From contig NZ_OY726394.1 in the NCBI RefSeq assembly GCF_963378075.1, forward strand, positions 3,162,001 through 3,226,000: a stretch of 64,000 nucleotides of DNA, read 5' to 3'. The notes beneath the pieces were generated by a model. It saw nothing but the letters and a program-made list of their open reading frames with translations, had not been told where the DNA came from and searched no databases. The stretch comes from Mycolicibacter sp. MU0083 (GTDB lineage: Bacteria > Actinomycetota > Actinomycetes > Mycobacteriales > Mycobacteriaceae). A program made the translations under genes and the position numbers. Every line of letters starts with the position of its first letter. The first letter of the stretch is position 1. Below, piece after piece: positions 39,535-48,203 of this stretch.

Positions 39535-40092
39535 TCAGAAGACTTCGCTGCCCGATGCGGAGATGACGAAGCCGTGCGTCACCGCCGGCGCACCGGCTTT
39601 GGCGCCGTTCTCGTGCGGCGCTCGGAGGACACAGGCGACCTCGGTGCCGAACGGGCTTCCGCAGACCAACGATTCGGTGGGCGAGAAATCCCAGAACACG
39701 ATCTTGTGGCCGGGCGTCAGCATGATCGTGGGCACCTTGGCGGGATCGCCGAGCAGCCCGTCGGGTGCCGAAGGCCAGAACTGCGCCGGGCCGTTGCCGT
39801 CGGCGTGGACGGTGCCCAGACTCACGCTGCGGGTTCCCGCCGGGGCGCCGACGATGTTGCCCGCGCAGGCCACACTGTGCGTCACCTTGCCGCGGCTCTT
39901 CCGGCAGGCCACACCGGCGGGTGTGGTGAACGCCAGGTCGGGGATTCCGGTGAGGTCGGCGAGGGTGGCCGGCAGCGGTCCACTGTCGTCGACGAGCGGC
40001 CCGAGGTCGGGAACCTCGTTGGCCGCAACCGCATTCGGGACGGGTGAGAGCACCGCCACCGCGGCGCACGCCATCGCCATTGAACGTCGCAC
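39535..40092 (-). CDS. Secreted hypothetical protein
   Basis: A 185-aa exported protein. The signal peptide (MAMACAAVAVLSPVPNAVA) is followed by a mature domain with four cysteines (VACRKS, VACAGN, LVCGSP, VACVLR), likely two disulfides. It ends THGFVISASGSEVF. I do not recognise the family. GTG 40092 has GGAG 6 nt upstream. Only 12 nt separate it from glmS upstream, so it is probably cotranscribed. Confidence 0.7.
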   Translation of the reverse strand: MRRSMAMACAAVAVLSPVPNAVAANEVPDLGPLVDDSGPLPATLADLTGIPDLAFTTPAGVACRKSRGKVTHSVACAGNIVGAPAGTRSVSLGTVHADGNGPAQFWPSAPDGLLGDPAKVPTIMLTPGHKIVFWDFSPTESLVCGSPFGTEVACVLRAPHENGAKAGAPAVTHGFVISASGSEVF

Positions 40093-40104
40093 TGATTTCT
40101 CCCG

Positions 40105-41973
40105 CTACTCGACGGTGACCGATTTGGCCAGGTTCCGCGGCTTGTCCACGTCATAACCGCGCGCCTGCGCCACCCCGGCGGCGAAGACCTGCAGCGGAAT
40201 GGTGGACAGCAGCGGTTGGTAAAGCGTTGGCACCGCGGGGATCTCGATCAGGTGATCGGCGTAGGGGCGCACCGTCTCGTCGCCCTCCTCGGCGATCACG
40301 ATGGTGACCGCCCCACGCGCCTGGATCTCCCGGATGTTGGAGAGCAGTTTGGAGTGCAGCATCGCCGCGTTCTTCGGCGAGGGCATCACCACGATCACCG
40401 GCAGGTCGTCTTCGATCAGGGCGATCGGCCCGTGCTTGAGCTCGCCCGCGGCGAACCCCTCGGCGTGCATGTACGCCAGTTCCTTGAGCTTGAGCGCGCC
40501 CTCGAGTGCCACCGGGTAGCCGACATGGCGGCCCAGGAACAGCACGGCACTCGATTTCGCGAACTGCCGGGCCAGGTCGGCCACCGACTCGATGCTCTGC
40601 AGCACCTGCGACACCAGTTCGGGCATCGCCTCCAGTTGCCGGTACTCCTTCTCGACCTCGTCGGGGTACTTGGTGCCCCGGGCCTGCGCCAGCGCGAGAC
40701 CGACCAGGTAGTTCGCGGTGATCTGCGCCAGGAAGGTCTTGGTCGAGGCGACGCCGATCTCCGGACCGGCACGGGTGTAGAGCACCGCGTCACACTCCCG
40801 CGGGATCTGCGAACCGTTGGTGTTGCAGACCGCGAGCACCTTGGCCTTCTGTTCCTTGGCGTGGCGGACCGCCTCCAAGGTGTCGGCCGTCTCGCCGGAC
40901 TGGCTGATCGCCACCACCAGGGTGCTGCGGTCCAGTACCGGGTCGCGGTAGCGGAACTCGCTGGCCAGCTCGACCTCGACCGGAAGCCGGGTCCAGTGCT
41001 CGATCGCGTACTTGGCCAACAGCCCGGAGTGGTAGGCGGTGCCGCAGGCCACCACGAAGACCTTGTCGATCTCGCGCAGTTCCTGGTCGCTCAATCGCTG
41101 CTCGTCGAGCACGATCCGGCCGTCCTCGAAGTGTCCGAGCAGCGTTTCGGTCACCGCGGTGGGCTGCTCGGCGATCTCTTTGAGCATGAAGTACTCGTAG
41201 CCGCCCTTCTCGGCGGCGGACAGGTCCCAGTCGATGTGGAAGGGCCGGGCGTTGGCGGTGTCGTCGGCGCCGGCGAAGTCGGTGATGCGGTAGCCGTCGG
41301 CGGTGATGACCACCGCCTGGTCCTGGCCCAACTCGACCGCGTCGCGAGTGAAGGGAATGAAGGCGGCGACGTCGGAACCCAAGAACATCTCGCCGTCTCC
41401 GATGCCGACCACCAAGGGGGTCGAGCGGCGGGCGGCGACGATCGTGCCCGGCTCGTCGGCATGGGCGAAGACCACGGTGAAGTGGCCCTCCAGCCGGCGC
41501 AGCACCGCCAGCGCGGATCCGACGAAGTCCCCGGCGGCCGCACCTTCGCGGTATTCGCGGGCCAGCAGGTGGACGGTCACCTCACTGTCGGTCTCGCTGG
41601 CGAACTCCACCCCGGCACGTTCCAACTCGTCACGCAGCACCGCGAAGTTCTCGATGATGCCGTTGTGCACCACGGCGAACTTGCCGGCCGTATCGCAGTG
41701 CGGGTGGGCGTTACGGTCGGTCGGGCGGCCGTGGGTGGCCCACCGGGTGTGGCCCAGCCCGGTGCCCCCGGCCAACAGCGCGGGTTCGGTGTCGGCGAGT
41801 TCGGCCTCCAGGTTGGCCAGTCGGCCGGCGCGGCGACGGATGGTCAGCTGTCCGACGCCGTCGACGACCGCTATGCCGGCGGAGTCATAACCGCGGTATT
41901 CCATCCGGCGCAACGCCTCGACGACAACGTCACGCGCAGGCCGCTGCCCGACGTAGCCGACGATTCCACACAT
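40105..41973 (-). CDS. glmS: Glutamine-fructose-6-phosphate aminotransferase GlmS
   Basis: GlmS makes glucosamine 6-phosphate for peptidoglycan; GlmM, the next enzyme, is at the window end. After removal of Met1 the N-terminal Cys of CGIVGYVGQRPARDVVVEAL is the glutaminase nucleophile, with RWATHGRPTDRNAHPH further on. The C-terminal half has two SIS domains (VVACGTAYHSGLLAKYAIE; AISQSGETADTLEAVR; FLGRHVGYPVALEGALKLKE) and ends YDVDKPRNLAKSVTVE. It is 622 aa, the usual size. ATG 41973 is fixed by the N-terminal Cys. Confidence 0.96.
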   Translation of the reverse strand: MCGIVGYVGQRPARDVVVEALRRMEYRGYDSAGIAVVDGVGQLTIRRRAGRLANLEAELADTEPALLAGGTGLGHTRWATHGRPTDRNAHPHCDTAGKFAVVHNGIIENFAVLRDELERAGVEFASETDSEVTVHLLAREYREGAAAGDFVGSALAVLRRLEGHFTVVFAHADEPGTIVAARRSTPLVVGIGDGEMFLGSDVAAFIPFTRDAVELGQDQAVVITADGYRITDFAGADDTANARPFHIDWDLSAAEKGGYEYFMLKEIAEQPTAVTETLLGHFEDGRIVLDEQRLSDQELREIDKVFVVACGTAYHSGLLAKYAIEHWTRLPVEVELASEFRYRDPVLDRSTLVVAISQSGETADTLEAVRHAKEQKAKVLAVCNTNGSQIPRECDAVLYTRAGPEIGVASTKTFLAQITANYLVGLALAQARGTKYPDEVEKEYRQLEAMPELVSQVLQSIESVADLARQFAKSSAVLFLGRHVGYPVALEGALKLKELAYMHAEGFAAGELKHGPIALIEDDLPVIVVMPSPKNAAMLHSKLLSNIREIQARGAVTIVIAEEGDETVRPYADHLIEIPAVPTLYQPLLSTIPLQVFAAGVAQARGYDVDKPRNLAKSVTVE

Positions 41974-41981
41974 AACTGTCC

Positions 41982-41987
41982 AGGGTA
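41982..41987 (-). promoter_or_regulatory. Putative -10 element (TACCCT) for leaderless glmS
   Basis: TACCCT on the minus strand lies 8 nt before the glmS ATG, with no Shine-Dalgarno sequence between. No glmS ribozyme fold was recognised upstream; such ribozymes belong to Gram-positive firmicutes. Confidence 0.4.
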
Positions 41988-42058
41988 GTGCAACGGCGGG
42001 TACCCCTGAGCAATCGTGCAGGTCACCCAAGCCTTGATCGGGACGGACCGCCGTGCGT

Positions 42059-42064
42059 TACCGT
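42059..42064 (+). promoter_or_regulatory. Putative -10 element (TACCGT) for the Rv3438-like gene
   Basis: TACCGT matches TANNNT and lies 6 nt before ATG 42071. This fits a leaderless transcript and argues against the in-frame GTG at 42053, which would precede the transcript start. Confidence 0.4.
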
Positions 42065-42070
42065 CATCGG

Positions 42071-42910
42071 ATGGCCAGCATCAAGCGTCTTTACGCCGCG
42101 TTGAACCGCCCCGGCCCGCATCGCGTGCTGCGGGGCGATCTGGCCTATGCGGGCCTGGCCGGGGTGGTGTACACCCCCGAGTCCGGCTACCGCCTTCCCG
42201 CAGTGGCCTTCGGGCACGACTGGCTGACCGGGGCCGACCGTTACGCCGGACTGCTGGAGCACCTGGCGTCGTGGGGCATCGTGGCCGCGGCACCTGACAC
42301 CGGGCGGGGTCTGGCTCCGTCGGTGCTGGAGGCGGCCGCCGACCTGGGCTGTGCGTTGGAGATCACCACCGAGATCCGGTTGGGGCGCGGCCGCATCAGT
42401 GTCAACCGGGACCGCCTGGCCGTCGCCGGCCACGGTTTCGGCGGTTCGGCTGCGGTGTTCGCCGCTGCGGGCCTATCGGTGAAACCCCGGGCGGTGGCCG
42501 CGATCTTTCCGACGGTCACCACTCCCCCCGCCGAGCAGGCGGCGGCGACGCTGGATGTGCCCGGCGTGGTGTTCAGCAGCCCGGACGCTCCGAAGGCGCT
42601 GCGCTCCAACGCCGTCGAGCTGGCGCATGCCTGGCCCGGTTCGACGCTGCGGGTGATCGGCAAGGCGTCGGCCGCCGGCCTGCCGCAGGGCCGGCGCCTG
42701 GCCGGTTTCTTCGGATTGCCGACATCCGACCGGCGCACCCAGCGGCGGGTGCGTGCCCTGTTGACCGGCTATCTGCTGGCACAGCTGGTGGGCGACAAGA
42801 CCTACCGGGCCTTCGCCGATCCGCAGGTGGCGCTGCCCAAAACCGAAGCGCTGGAAGCCTTGCCGGAGCCGGTGAGCCCGGAGGAGAAGTTCGCCGCGCT
42901 GTTCGCCTAG
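42071..42910 (+). CDS. Dienelactone hydrolase-like protein (Rv3438-like)
   Basis: A 279-aa alpha/beta-hydrolase-like protein. It reads SGYRLPAVAFGHDWLTGADRY near residue 40, GIVAAAPDTGRGLAPS, and VAGHGFGGSAAVFAAAG, where the usual nucleophile position of GxSxG is Gly-Phe-Gly: the Ser is replaced (GHGFGG). It may therefore be inactive or non-hydrolytic. The same glmS-adjacent gene in M. tuberculosis is Rv3438. Divergent from glmS, it is the last gene before the PGRS block. Confidence 0.75.
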   Translation: MASIKRLYAALNRPGPHRVLRGDLAYAGLAGVVYTPESGYRLPAVAFGHDWLTGADRYAGLLEHLASWGIVAAAPDTGRGLAPSVLEAAADLGCALEITTEIRLGRGRISVNRDRLAVAGHGFGGSAAVFAAAGLSVKPRAVAAIFPTVTTPPAEQAAATLDVPGVVFSSPDAPKALRSNAVELAHAWPGSTLRVIGKASAAGLPQGRRLAGFFGLPTSDRRTQRRVRALLTGYLLAQLVGDKTYRAFADPQVALPKTEALEALPEPVSPEEKFAALFA

Positions 42911-42984
42911 GTTCAGTCCCCGGCACCAGACCGGTTTTCCGCCCGAACCGATCGGCTCACGTAGCCGCAAGCGAGGCCCGCTGA

Positions 42985-43030
42985 CGACACGATCGCCGGG
43001 CCCCTGTTGCGGGGCCCGGCGACCGTGTCG
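42985..43030. terminator. Long hairpin terminator after PGRS gene A
   Basis: A 20-bp stem with one mismatch: CGACACG-A-TCGCCGGGCCCC pairs with GGGGCCCGGCGA-C-CGTGTCG around a TGTTGC loop. It lies 12 nt after the stop of the PGRS gene (minus) and 74 nt after the Rv3438-like stop (plus), so it can serve both. Confidence 0.85.
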
Positions 43031-43042
43031 AGCAAGGCGCGG

Positions 43043-46000
43043 CTAGCTGCCCGGGTTGCCGGCGCTTCCGTCGGCGCCCGCGGGGCCGGTGGCGCCGTCG
43101 TTGTTACCGGTGCCACCGGTACCGCCCGCGCCTCCGGTGCCGAGTGCACCGCCGTCGCCACCGTCTCCGGCGGTGCCGGTTCCGGCCGGCGCTCCGCCGT
43201 CACCGCCGTCGCCGCCGTTACCGCCACCACCGCCGGCAGCCCCATTACCGCCGTTGCCGGCATTGCCGCTGGTGCTCGCACCGCCGTTGCCGCCGGTTCC
43301 TGCGGCGCCGCCCTTACCGCCCGCGCCGCCGTTGCCACCGTCGAGGCCATCGCCGTTGGCGCCGGACCCGGCGCTGCCGGTCCCACCGTCGCCGCCGTTG
43401 CCGCCGTGGCCGCCGGCCCCGGACGCGCCGCCGGCGCCGCCCGTGTTGGTGTCGGAGCCACCGCCGGTCCCGCCGTTGCCGCCGTGACCACCGGCACCGC
43501 CGGTGCCGCCGTCGGCCCCGGCCGCGGTGGGCACGCTGGCCCCGTCGAGGCCGTTACCGCCGGCGCCGCCCGCGCCGCCCACGCCGCCCTTGCCGCCGAG
43601 GAGGCTGAGGTTGGCGGTGCCGTCGGTGCCGCTGGTGCTGTCGCCGCCGGCTCCACTGATGCCGCTGTGACCGCCGACCCCGCCGTTACCACCGTCACCG
43701 CCGGCCAGACCGTTGCCATTGGCGTCCACACCGCCGTTGCCCCCGGCGCCACCGTTGCCGGCGACACCGCCGGCGCCACCGGAACCACCGGAACCACCGT
43801 TTCCGGTGCCCGACGTGCCACCGGCACCACCGTTACCGCCCTTACCGCCCGCGCCGCCATCGTGGCCGTTGCCACCGGCGGCGTTGGCTGAGCTGGTACC
43901 CGCGGCGCCGTTGCCACCGGCCCCACCGGCCCCACCGGTACCGCCCAGGCCGCCGTTGCCGTCCGTAGCGGTGGCGCCGTCACCGGCGCCACCGTGCCCG
44001 GCGGTACCGGCGGTCCCGCCCGCGCCTCCGATACCTGCCTGACCGCCGTTACCGCCGGCCAATCCTGCCCCGGTGGTCGGATCGGTGCCGCCGTCACCGC
44101 CCGCACCGCCCGCACCGCCACGACCGCCCACACCGCCGGCGCCGGCGTTGCCGCCGGTGCCGTTCTCCGAGTTGCCGCCGTTGCCGCCCTTGCCGCCGGC
44201 CGCGGCGTCACCGCCGGTGCCGCCGTCGCCGCCGGGCGTGGTCGAGCCGCCGCCCAGGAGGCTGTTGCCAGAGACCCCCGCGGTGCCGGCCAAACCCGCG
44301 CCGCCGACACCACCGGTACCGCCGTTGCCGCCGTTGACGTCGCCGGCACCGTTGCCGCCGTCACCGGCGTCGCCACCGACACCACTGGTAGCGCCGACAC
44401 CGCCCAAACCGCCGTTGCCGCCGTTGCCGGCGTGACTGGCGCCGAAGCCGGCGGGGTTGCCGACCGTGACCGCTACGCCGCCACTGTCGCCGCCGTTACC
44501 ACCGGTGCCACCGCTGCCGCCGACGGTGCCGAACACCGACGAACTGCCACCACCGGCACCTCCGGTGCCGCCGTTGCCACCGGACGCGGTGCCGTCGCCG
44601 CCGTTACCGCCGGCGCCGCCGTTGCCGCTGACGTCATCGCCGACGCCACCGCCACCCGCGCCGCCTTGACCGCCGTTGCCGCCGACGCTGACCACGTTGA
44701 CCCCGGTCGCGCCGCTACCGCCGGCACCGCCGGCACCACCGTTGCCGCCGTTAGCCGAAACGCCGAGCACTACGCCACCGAAGGAGCCGCCGGCACCGCC
44801 GATGCCGCCGTCGCCGCCCTGGCTGTAGATGTTGCCGTCACCGCCGTCCCAACCGGTGCTGACACCGCCGGCACCACCGGCACCACCGTTACCGCCGGTG
44901 CCGCCGTCGACGGTGGAGCCGCCGCCGCCGCCGGCACCACCGTTGCCGCCTTTGAAGGTGCCGGTGCCGCCGTCGGTGCCGTTACTGCCGTGGCCGGCGA
45001 TCAAACCGTCGCCGCCGCTGCCGCCGCGGGCACCGTTGCCGCCGATGGTCTTGATGGTGGCGTCGTCGGTGGCTCCGTTGCCGGCCGCACCGGCGGCGCC
45101 ACCCGCACCCCCGGTACCGGTGTCGTTGGAGCCGCCGTTACCACCTTGACCACCGTTGCCGGCGGTACCGATGACGCCGACCGCGCCGGTGGCGTCACCG
45201 CCGTTACCGCCGTGGCCGCCCGTGCCGCCGATGTTGTCATCCAGCGAGCTACCGCCCGCGGCACCGACGCCACCGTTACCGCCGCTGATGCCCGCACCAC
45301 CGTTACCGCCGCTGCCACCGGTGCCGCCGATGTCGCCGGCACCACCGACACCGCCGGCGCCGCCGGTGCCGCCGTTCCCGAGGTAGGCGCCGGAGCCGTC
45401 GGCGAACGCGTCACCGCCGTTGCCGGCGTTACCACCATCGCCGCCGTCACCGGCCTGCCCGGCCTGCCCCAGGAACGGCGAATCGAAGTAGTTCGAACCG
45501 CGGGCGCCGGCCGCGCCGCCGGCACCACCCTTGGCCGAGAGCGCGCTGCCACCGTTGCCACCGTTGACGTGGGCAGCGGTTCCGGCCGCGCCGTTCCCGG
45601 CGTTACCGCCGGCACCGCCGGCACCACCGGCACCACCGTTGCCGAACAGGTAGCCACTGACCCCTCCGGCTCCACCGTTGGCGCCAGCCGTGCCGTTACC
45701 GCCGGTGCCGGTGCCGCCGTCGGCGAAGCTGCCGGCCGCGCCGGCCAGACCGGCGCCACCGGCACCACCGGCACCACCGTTGCCGAACAGCCAGGCCATC
45801 GCCGCGCCACCGTCGCCGCCGGCCGCGCTGGCGAAGCCGCTCACGGCGTCACCGCCGGCCCCGCCGTCGCCACCGTTGCCCATGAAGACACCGCCGATGC
45901 CGCCGTCGCCACCCATGGCACCGGCGCCACCGGCCCCACCGTCGCCGCCGTTGCCGAAGCCCAGCGCGTTGCCGCCGTCACCGCCGGCCACGCCGGCCAC

Positions 46001-46483
46001 ATCACTGCTCCAGCCGGCACCACCGTCGCCGAACCACAGGCCACCGTCACCGCCGTCGGGGTTCTCCGCCGTGCCGTCGATGCCGTCGCCGATCAGGTAC
46101 TGGCCGGCCAGTGTGTTGATGGTGCCGTTGACGAATTCACCCAGCGGGTTGTTGATCCAGAACTCGGCCAACTCATGCAGCGGGGTGTAGAAGAGCCCGT
46201 CGATCAGCGAGGCGGCGTTGAATGCCGACGCGTCGCCGAAGAAGCTGCTCAGATCGCCCAGGTCGAAACCGGCTGCGGGACCGGCGACGTCCGCGTCGGG
46301 CACGAGCCAGTCCAGAGTGAACAGGTCCTCGATATCGGCATGGGCCTGCGGCGCGGCGCCCAGCGGTGTCATGCCGAACGCGAGGAACGCCGCGACGGCG
46401 CTGCCGGCGCCGATCATCCGGTTGCGGCGCCGCGATGCGGTGTTTCCGTGGGAGTCAGCCGGGCCGTTGGTGTGACGACTCAT
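43043..46483 (-). CDS. PGRS-repeat protein with signal peptide, no PE domain (module A)
   Basis: A 1146-aa Gly-rich protein. Residues 1-49 form a signal peptide: Arg-rich n-region (SRRRNRM at 17-23), hydrophobic SAVAAFLAFGM, cut after AHA-49. Residues 50-125 are a non-repetitive domain ending EFWINNPLGEFVNGTINTL. The motif QYLIGDGIDGT is at 129-139, equivalent to the LIGNG linker that follows the PE domain in PE_PGRS proteins. The rest is GGxGG repeats (GGAGGAGG, GGNGGNGG), interrupted by short hydrophobic or charged stretches, ending AGNPGS. No PE helices. The ATG has AGGAGAGG upstream. It is 78 nt downstream of the GjpA-like gene. Probably exported to the cell surface; function unknown. Confidence 0.85.
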   Translation of the reverse strand: MSRHTNGPADSHGNTASRRRNRMIGAGSAVAAFLAFGMTPLGAAPQAHADIEDLFTLDWLVPDADVAGPAAGFDLGDLSSFFGDASAFNAASLIDGLFYTPLHELAEFWINNPLGEFVNGTINTLAGQYLIGDGIDGTAENPDGGDGGLWFGDGGAGWSSDVAGVAGGDGGNALGFGNGGDGGAGGAGAMGGDGGIGGVFMGNGGDGGAGGDAVSGFASAAGGDGGAAMAWLFGNGGAGGAGGAGLAGAAGSFADGGTGTGGNGTAGANGGAGGVSGYLFGNGGAGGAGGAGGNAGNGAAGTAAHVNGGNGGSALSAKGGAGGAAGARGSNYFDSPFLGQAGQAGDGGDGGNAGNGGDAFADGSGAYLGNGGTGGAGGVGGAGDIGGTGGSGGNGGAGISGGNGGVGAAGGSSLDDNIGGTGGHGGNGGDATGAVGVIGTAGNGGQGGNGGSNDTGTGGAGGAAGAAGNGATDDATIKTIGGNGARGGSGGDGLIAGHGSNGTDGGTGTFKGGNGGAGGGGGSTVDGGTGGNGGAGGAGGVSTGWDGGDGNIYSQGGDGGIGGAGGSFGGVVLGVSANGGNGGAGGAGGSGATGVNVVSVGGNGGQGGAGGGGVGDDVSGNGGAGGNGGDGTASGGNGGTGGAGGGSSSVFGTVGGSGGTGGNGGDSGGVAVTVGNPAGFGASHAGNGGNGGLGGVGATSGVGGDAGDGGNGAGDVNGGNGGTGGVGGAGLAGTAGVSGNSLLGGGSTTPGGDGGTGGDAAAGGKGGNGGNSENGTGGNAGAGGVGGRGGAGGAGGDGGTDPTTGAGLAGGNGGQAGIGGAGGTAGTAGHGGAGDGATATDGNGGLGGTGGAGGAGGNGAAGTSSANAAGGNGHDGGAGGKGGNGGAGGTSGTGNGGSGGSGGAGGVAGNGGAGGNGGVDANGNGLAGGDGGNGGVGGHSGISGAGGDSTSGTDGTANLSLLGGKGGVGGAGGAGGNGLDGASVPTAAGADGGTGGAGGHGGNGGTGGGSDTNTGGAGGASGAGGHGGNGGDGGTGSAGSGANGDGLDGGNGGAGGKGGAAGTGGNGGASTSGNAGNGGNGAAGGGGGNGGDGGDGGAPAGTGTAGDGGDGGALGTGGAGGTGGTGNNDGATGPAGADGSAGNPGS
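43050..46081 (-). repeat. PGRS repeat tract A
   Basis: A coding tract of GGC/GGN-rich triplets that encodes GGAGG, GGNGG and GGDGG units from about residue 135 to the C-terminus. On the plus strand it reads as CCGCCG/CCACCG runs, which create long spurious Pro- or Arg-rich frames. Prone to slippage and recombination with tracts B and C. Confidence 0.85.
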
Positions 46484-46561
46484 TTGCGAACACCTCTCCT
46501 GTGAAAGTTCAGTTGGTGGTGGAAGTTTTCAGTGGGGTCGACGAACTACGCAGCGGGCGCT

Positions 46562-47683
46562 TCAGAAGCTGAATCCGGTAAGGAGATCCGCGAACCAGTC
46601 GCTGGCCGCGGCACCGCCCACTCCACCGTCGTCGAGGTCGGTGATCAGCGGCAGGTCCGAGTCGGACAGCGGCGGTGCCACGGGCACCGCTCCCTTGCCG
46701 TCCCAGCCCGAACCCAACAGCGCACCGACGGTCTGCCCCCAGGCCTGCCACGCCGCGAGCGGACCGACCGCGTGGCTCTCGAGGTTCAGCGCACCGAGGA
46801 CGGGAACACCGACCAGGCCGAGTCCGACACTGTTGAGGATGGAGCCGCCGACGGCCGGGGTGGCGTCGATCAGGGCGCCGCCGGGGCCGGCGACCTGATA
46901 GGGGTCGATGGCCACGTCACCGGCGGTGAACAGGCCACCGAACGCGATGTCCACATGGGTGAGCTCCGAGCCGGCCGGGAGCAATCCACCACCGATTTCA
47001 TTGATCAGCGGGACCAGGCTGTCGAGGTTGAGAGTGGCGCCGTTCAGGAAGGCACCGAAGGTGTTGGCCAGGATGTCCCCGAGGCTGTCGTGGTCGGTGA
47101 TGCTGTTGAGCAGCCCCACCCACGGCGCGATCAGCGGGCCCAGCGAGCCCATGATGATGCCGCTCAGCGGCGAGGACAGCATGTGCAGGACCGGGATCAT
47201 CTCGGCGGGGAACATCCCACCCGCGATCTGCGCCAGCGGGCCGGCGAACAGGTCATACCAGCCCAGGGTGGAGGTCACCGGGTCACCGGCGAACAGGGTG
47301 TGGCTGAGCACGGTCTCCAGCGTCTCGGTGGTGGGGTTGGTCAGTGCGTATCCGGTGAACAAGCCGTCGAGGTTGTGGCGAATCTGTTCGGTGACGGCGG
47401 TGATGTTCGCCGGGTCGTCCAGCAACTGCTGGGCGTAGTCGTATTGGTTGGCGAGGAACTGCTGGAACGCGACGCCGGGGGCCAGGTTGACGTTGTTCAT
47501 CAACTGGGTGAGGTTCTCCGACGCCAGGTTCAACGCGTCCGCCCAGGCGTCGGACGCCGTCAGCGTGATGTCGGGGACCACGGTCATTCCGTGCGGCGGC
47601 GCCACCACCGGTGTGGCCGCAACCAGGCTTGCGCCCACGATCGCGACACCGGCGGTGACGTAGGGGCGAAGAGTTTGCTGCAC
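46562..47683 (-). CDS. GjpA-type exported protein, porin-annotated (module A)
   Basis: A 373-aa exported protein. It starts QQTLRPYVTAGVAIVGASLV, a signal peptide or N-terminal helix shared by all three copies here. Conserved segments are ASENLTQLMNNVNLAPG, QQFLANQYDYAQQLL, SPLSGIIMGSLGPL, NGATLNLDSLVPLI, GGSILNSVGLGL and ESHAVGPLAAW. These match the family that databases call outer membrane porin GjpA, after a Gordonia porin; pore activity of mycobacterial members is unproven as far as I know. GTG 47683 has AAAGGAG with 6 nt spacing. First gene of module A. Confidence 0.7.
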   Translation of the reverse strand: MQQTLRPYVTAGVAIVGASLVAATPVVAPPHGMTVVPDITLTASDAWADALNLASENLTQLMNNVNLAPGVAFQQFLANQYDYAQQLLDDPANITAVTEQIRHNLDGLFTGYALTNPTTETLETVLSHTLFAGDPVTSTLGWYDLFAGPLAQIAGGMFPAEMIPVLHMLSSPLSGIIMGSLGPLIAPWVGLLNSITDHDSLGDILANTFGAFLNGATLNLDSLVPLINEIGGGLLPAGSELTHVDIAFGGLFTAGDVAIDPYQVAGPGGALIDATPAVGGSILNSVGLGLVGVPVLGALNLESHAVGPLAAWQAWGQTVGALLGSGWDGKGAVPVAPPLSDSDLPLITDLDDGGVGGAAASDWFADLLTGFSF

Positions 47684-47787
47684 AACAATCTCCTTTGGTG
47701 GGGTTGCCGCCCTCGGTCAGCACCTCGAAGAGCGCGGCGCCGCCGTGTTGCGTCGGGGATCACATAGATTTGCTTATGTAACGCGTG

Positions 47788-47816
47788 ACACTACTGGTGA
47801 GTAACCTATGACACAA
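47788..47816 (-). promoter_or_regulatory. Promoter of module A
   Basis: On the minus strand -35 TTGTGT (47811-47816) and -10 TAGTGT (47788-47793) are 17 bp apart. The spacer contains TTACTCAC, also found in module C. The -10 lies 105 bp from the GTG start. The same arrangement precedes modules B and C. Confidence 0.65.
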
Positions 47817-48145
47817 GTAGTTTCAGAAAATATTTATTCTGTGCTTTTCCCGGGATTTCGCCAGCAGAAAGGGCTGATTTTGCCGAATTGTTGACACTGA
47901 CACTCATTGTGTCCACTTTTTTCTAGAATTTTCCTGAGAGATCTGCCATCTTTCAGAACCGAGAATTCCTGGTCGCATCAACGCAAGAAGTCCTCAATCC
48001 GGAACGCGTCACGACCAACAGATCCGGGACCGGCGGCCCTATCCACCGCCTCTCATTGGTCACGAAGTTAGCTGGGAACCCGCGCTTCGTCCCGCACGGT
48101 CCTACCGGGCTGCCGCTGTACCAGAGCGGAAAAGGTGGACCGAAA
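47817..48145. other. AT-rich intergenic region, no gene seen
   Basis: Between the module A promoter and the module B terminator there are about 330 bp without a convincing frame. The first half is unusually A/T-rich for this genome (AAAATATTTATTCTG). It probably carries only upstream promoter sequence. Confidence 0.5.
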
Positions 48146-48189
48146 CGACTGCGGTCGCCGAGTCCGCCAGGACCCGGCGACCGCAGTCG
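48146..48189 (-). terminator. Hairpin terminator after PGRS gene B
   Basis: CGACTGCGGTCGCCG (48146-48160) pairs perfectly with CGGCGACCGCAGTCG (48175-48189), with an inner GTCC/GGAC stem. It lies 14 nt after the stop of PGRS gene B. The GGTCGCCG core is shared with the other two PGRS terminators. Confidence 0.85.
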
Positions 48190-48203
48190 CCCTCGACTAC
48201 CGG

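Noticed and set aside
41974..42070. A glmS ribozyme upstream of glmS
   Set aside because: The gap to the divergent gene is only 97 bp, with a -10 element 8 nt from the ATG; no ribozyme core was recognised and the class is not known in mycobacteria.
43007..46504. Long plus-strand frames rich in Pro, Ala or Arg opposite PGRS gene A, and the like opposite B (48056-51425) and C (54096-57424)
   Set aside because: They are mirror images of GGx codon repeats. They have no start signals or homologous domains, and appear in several frames at once; the minus-strand frames have signal peptides and binding sites.
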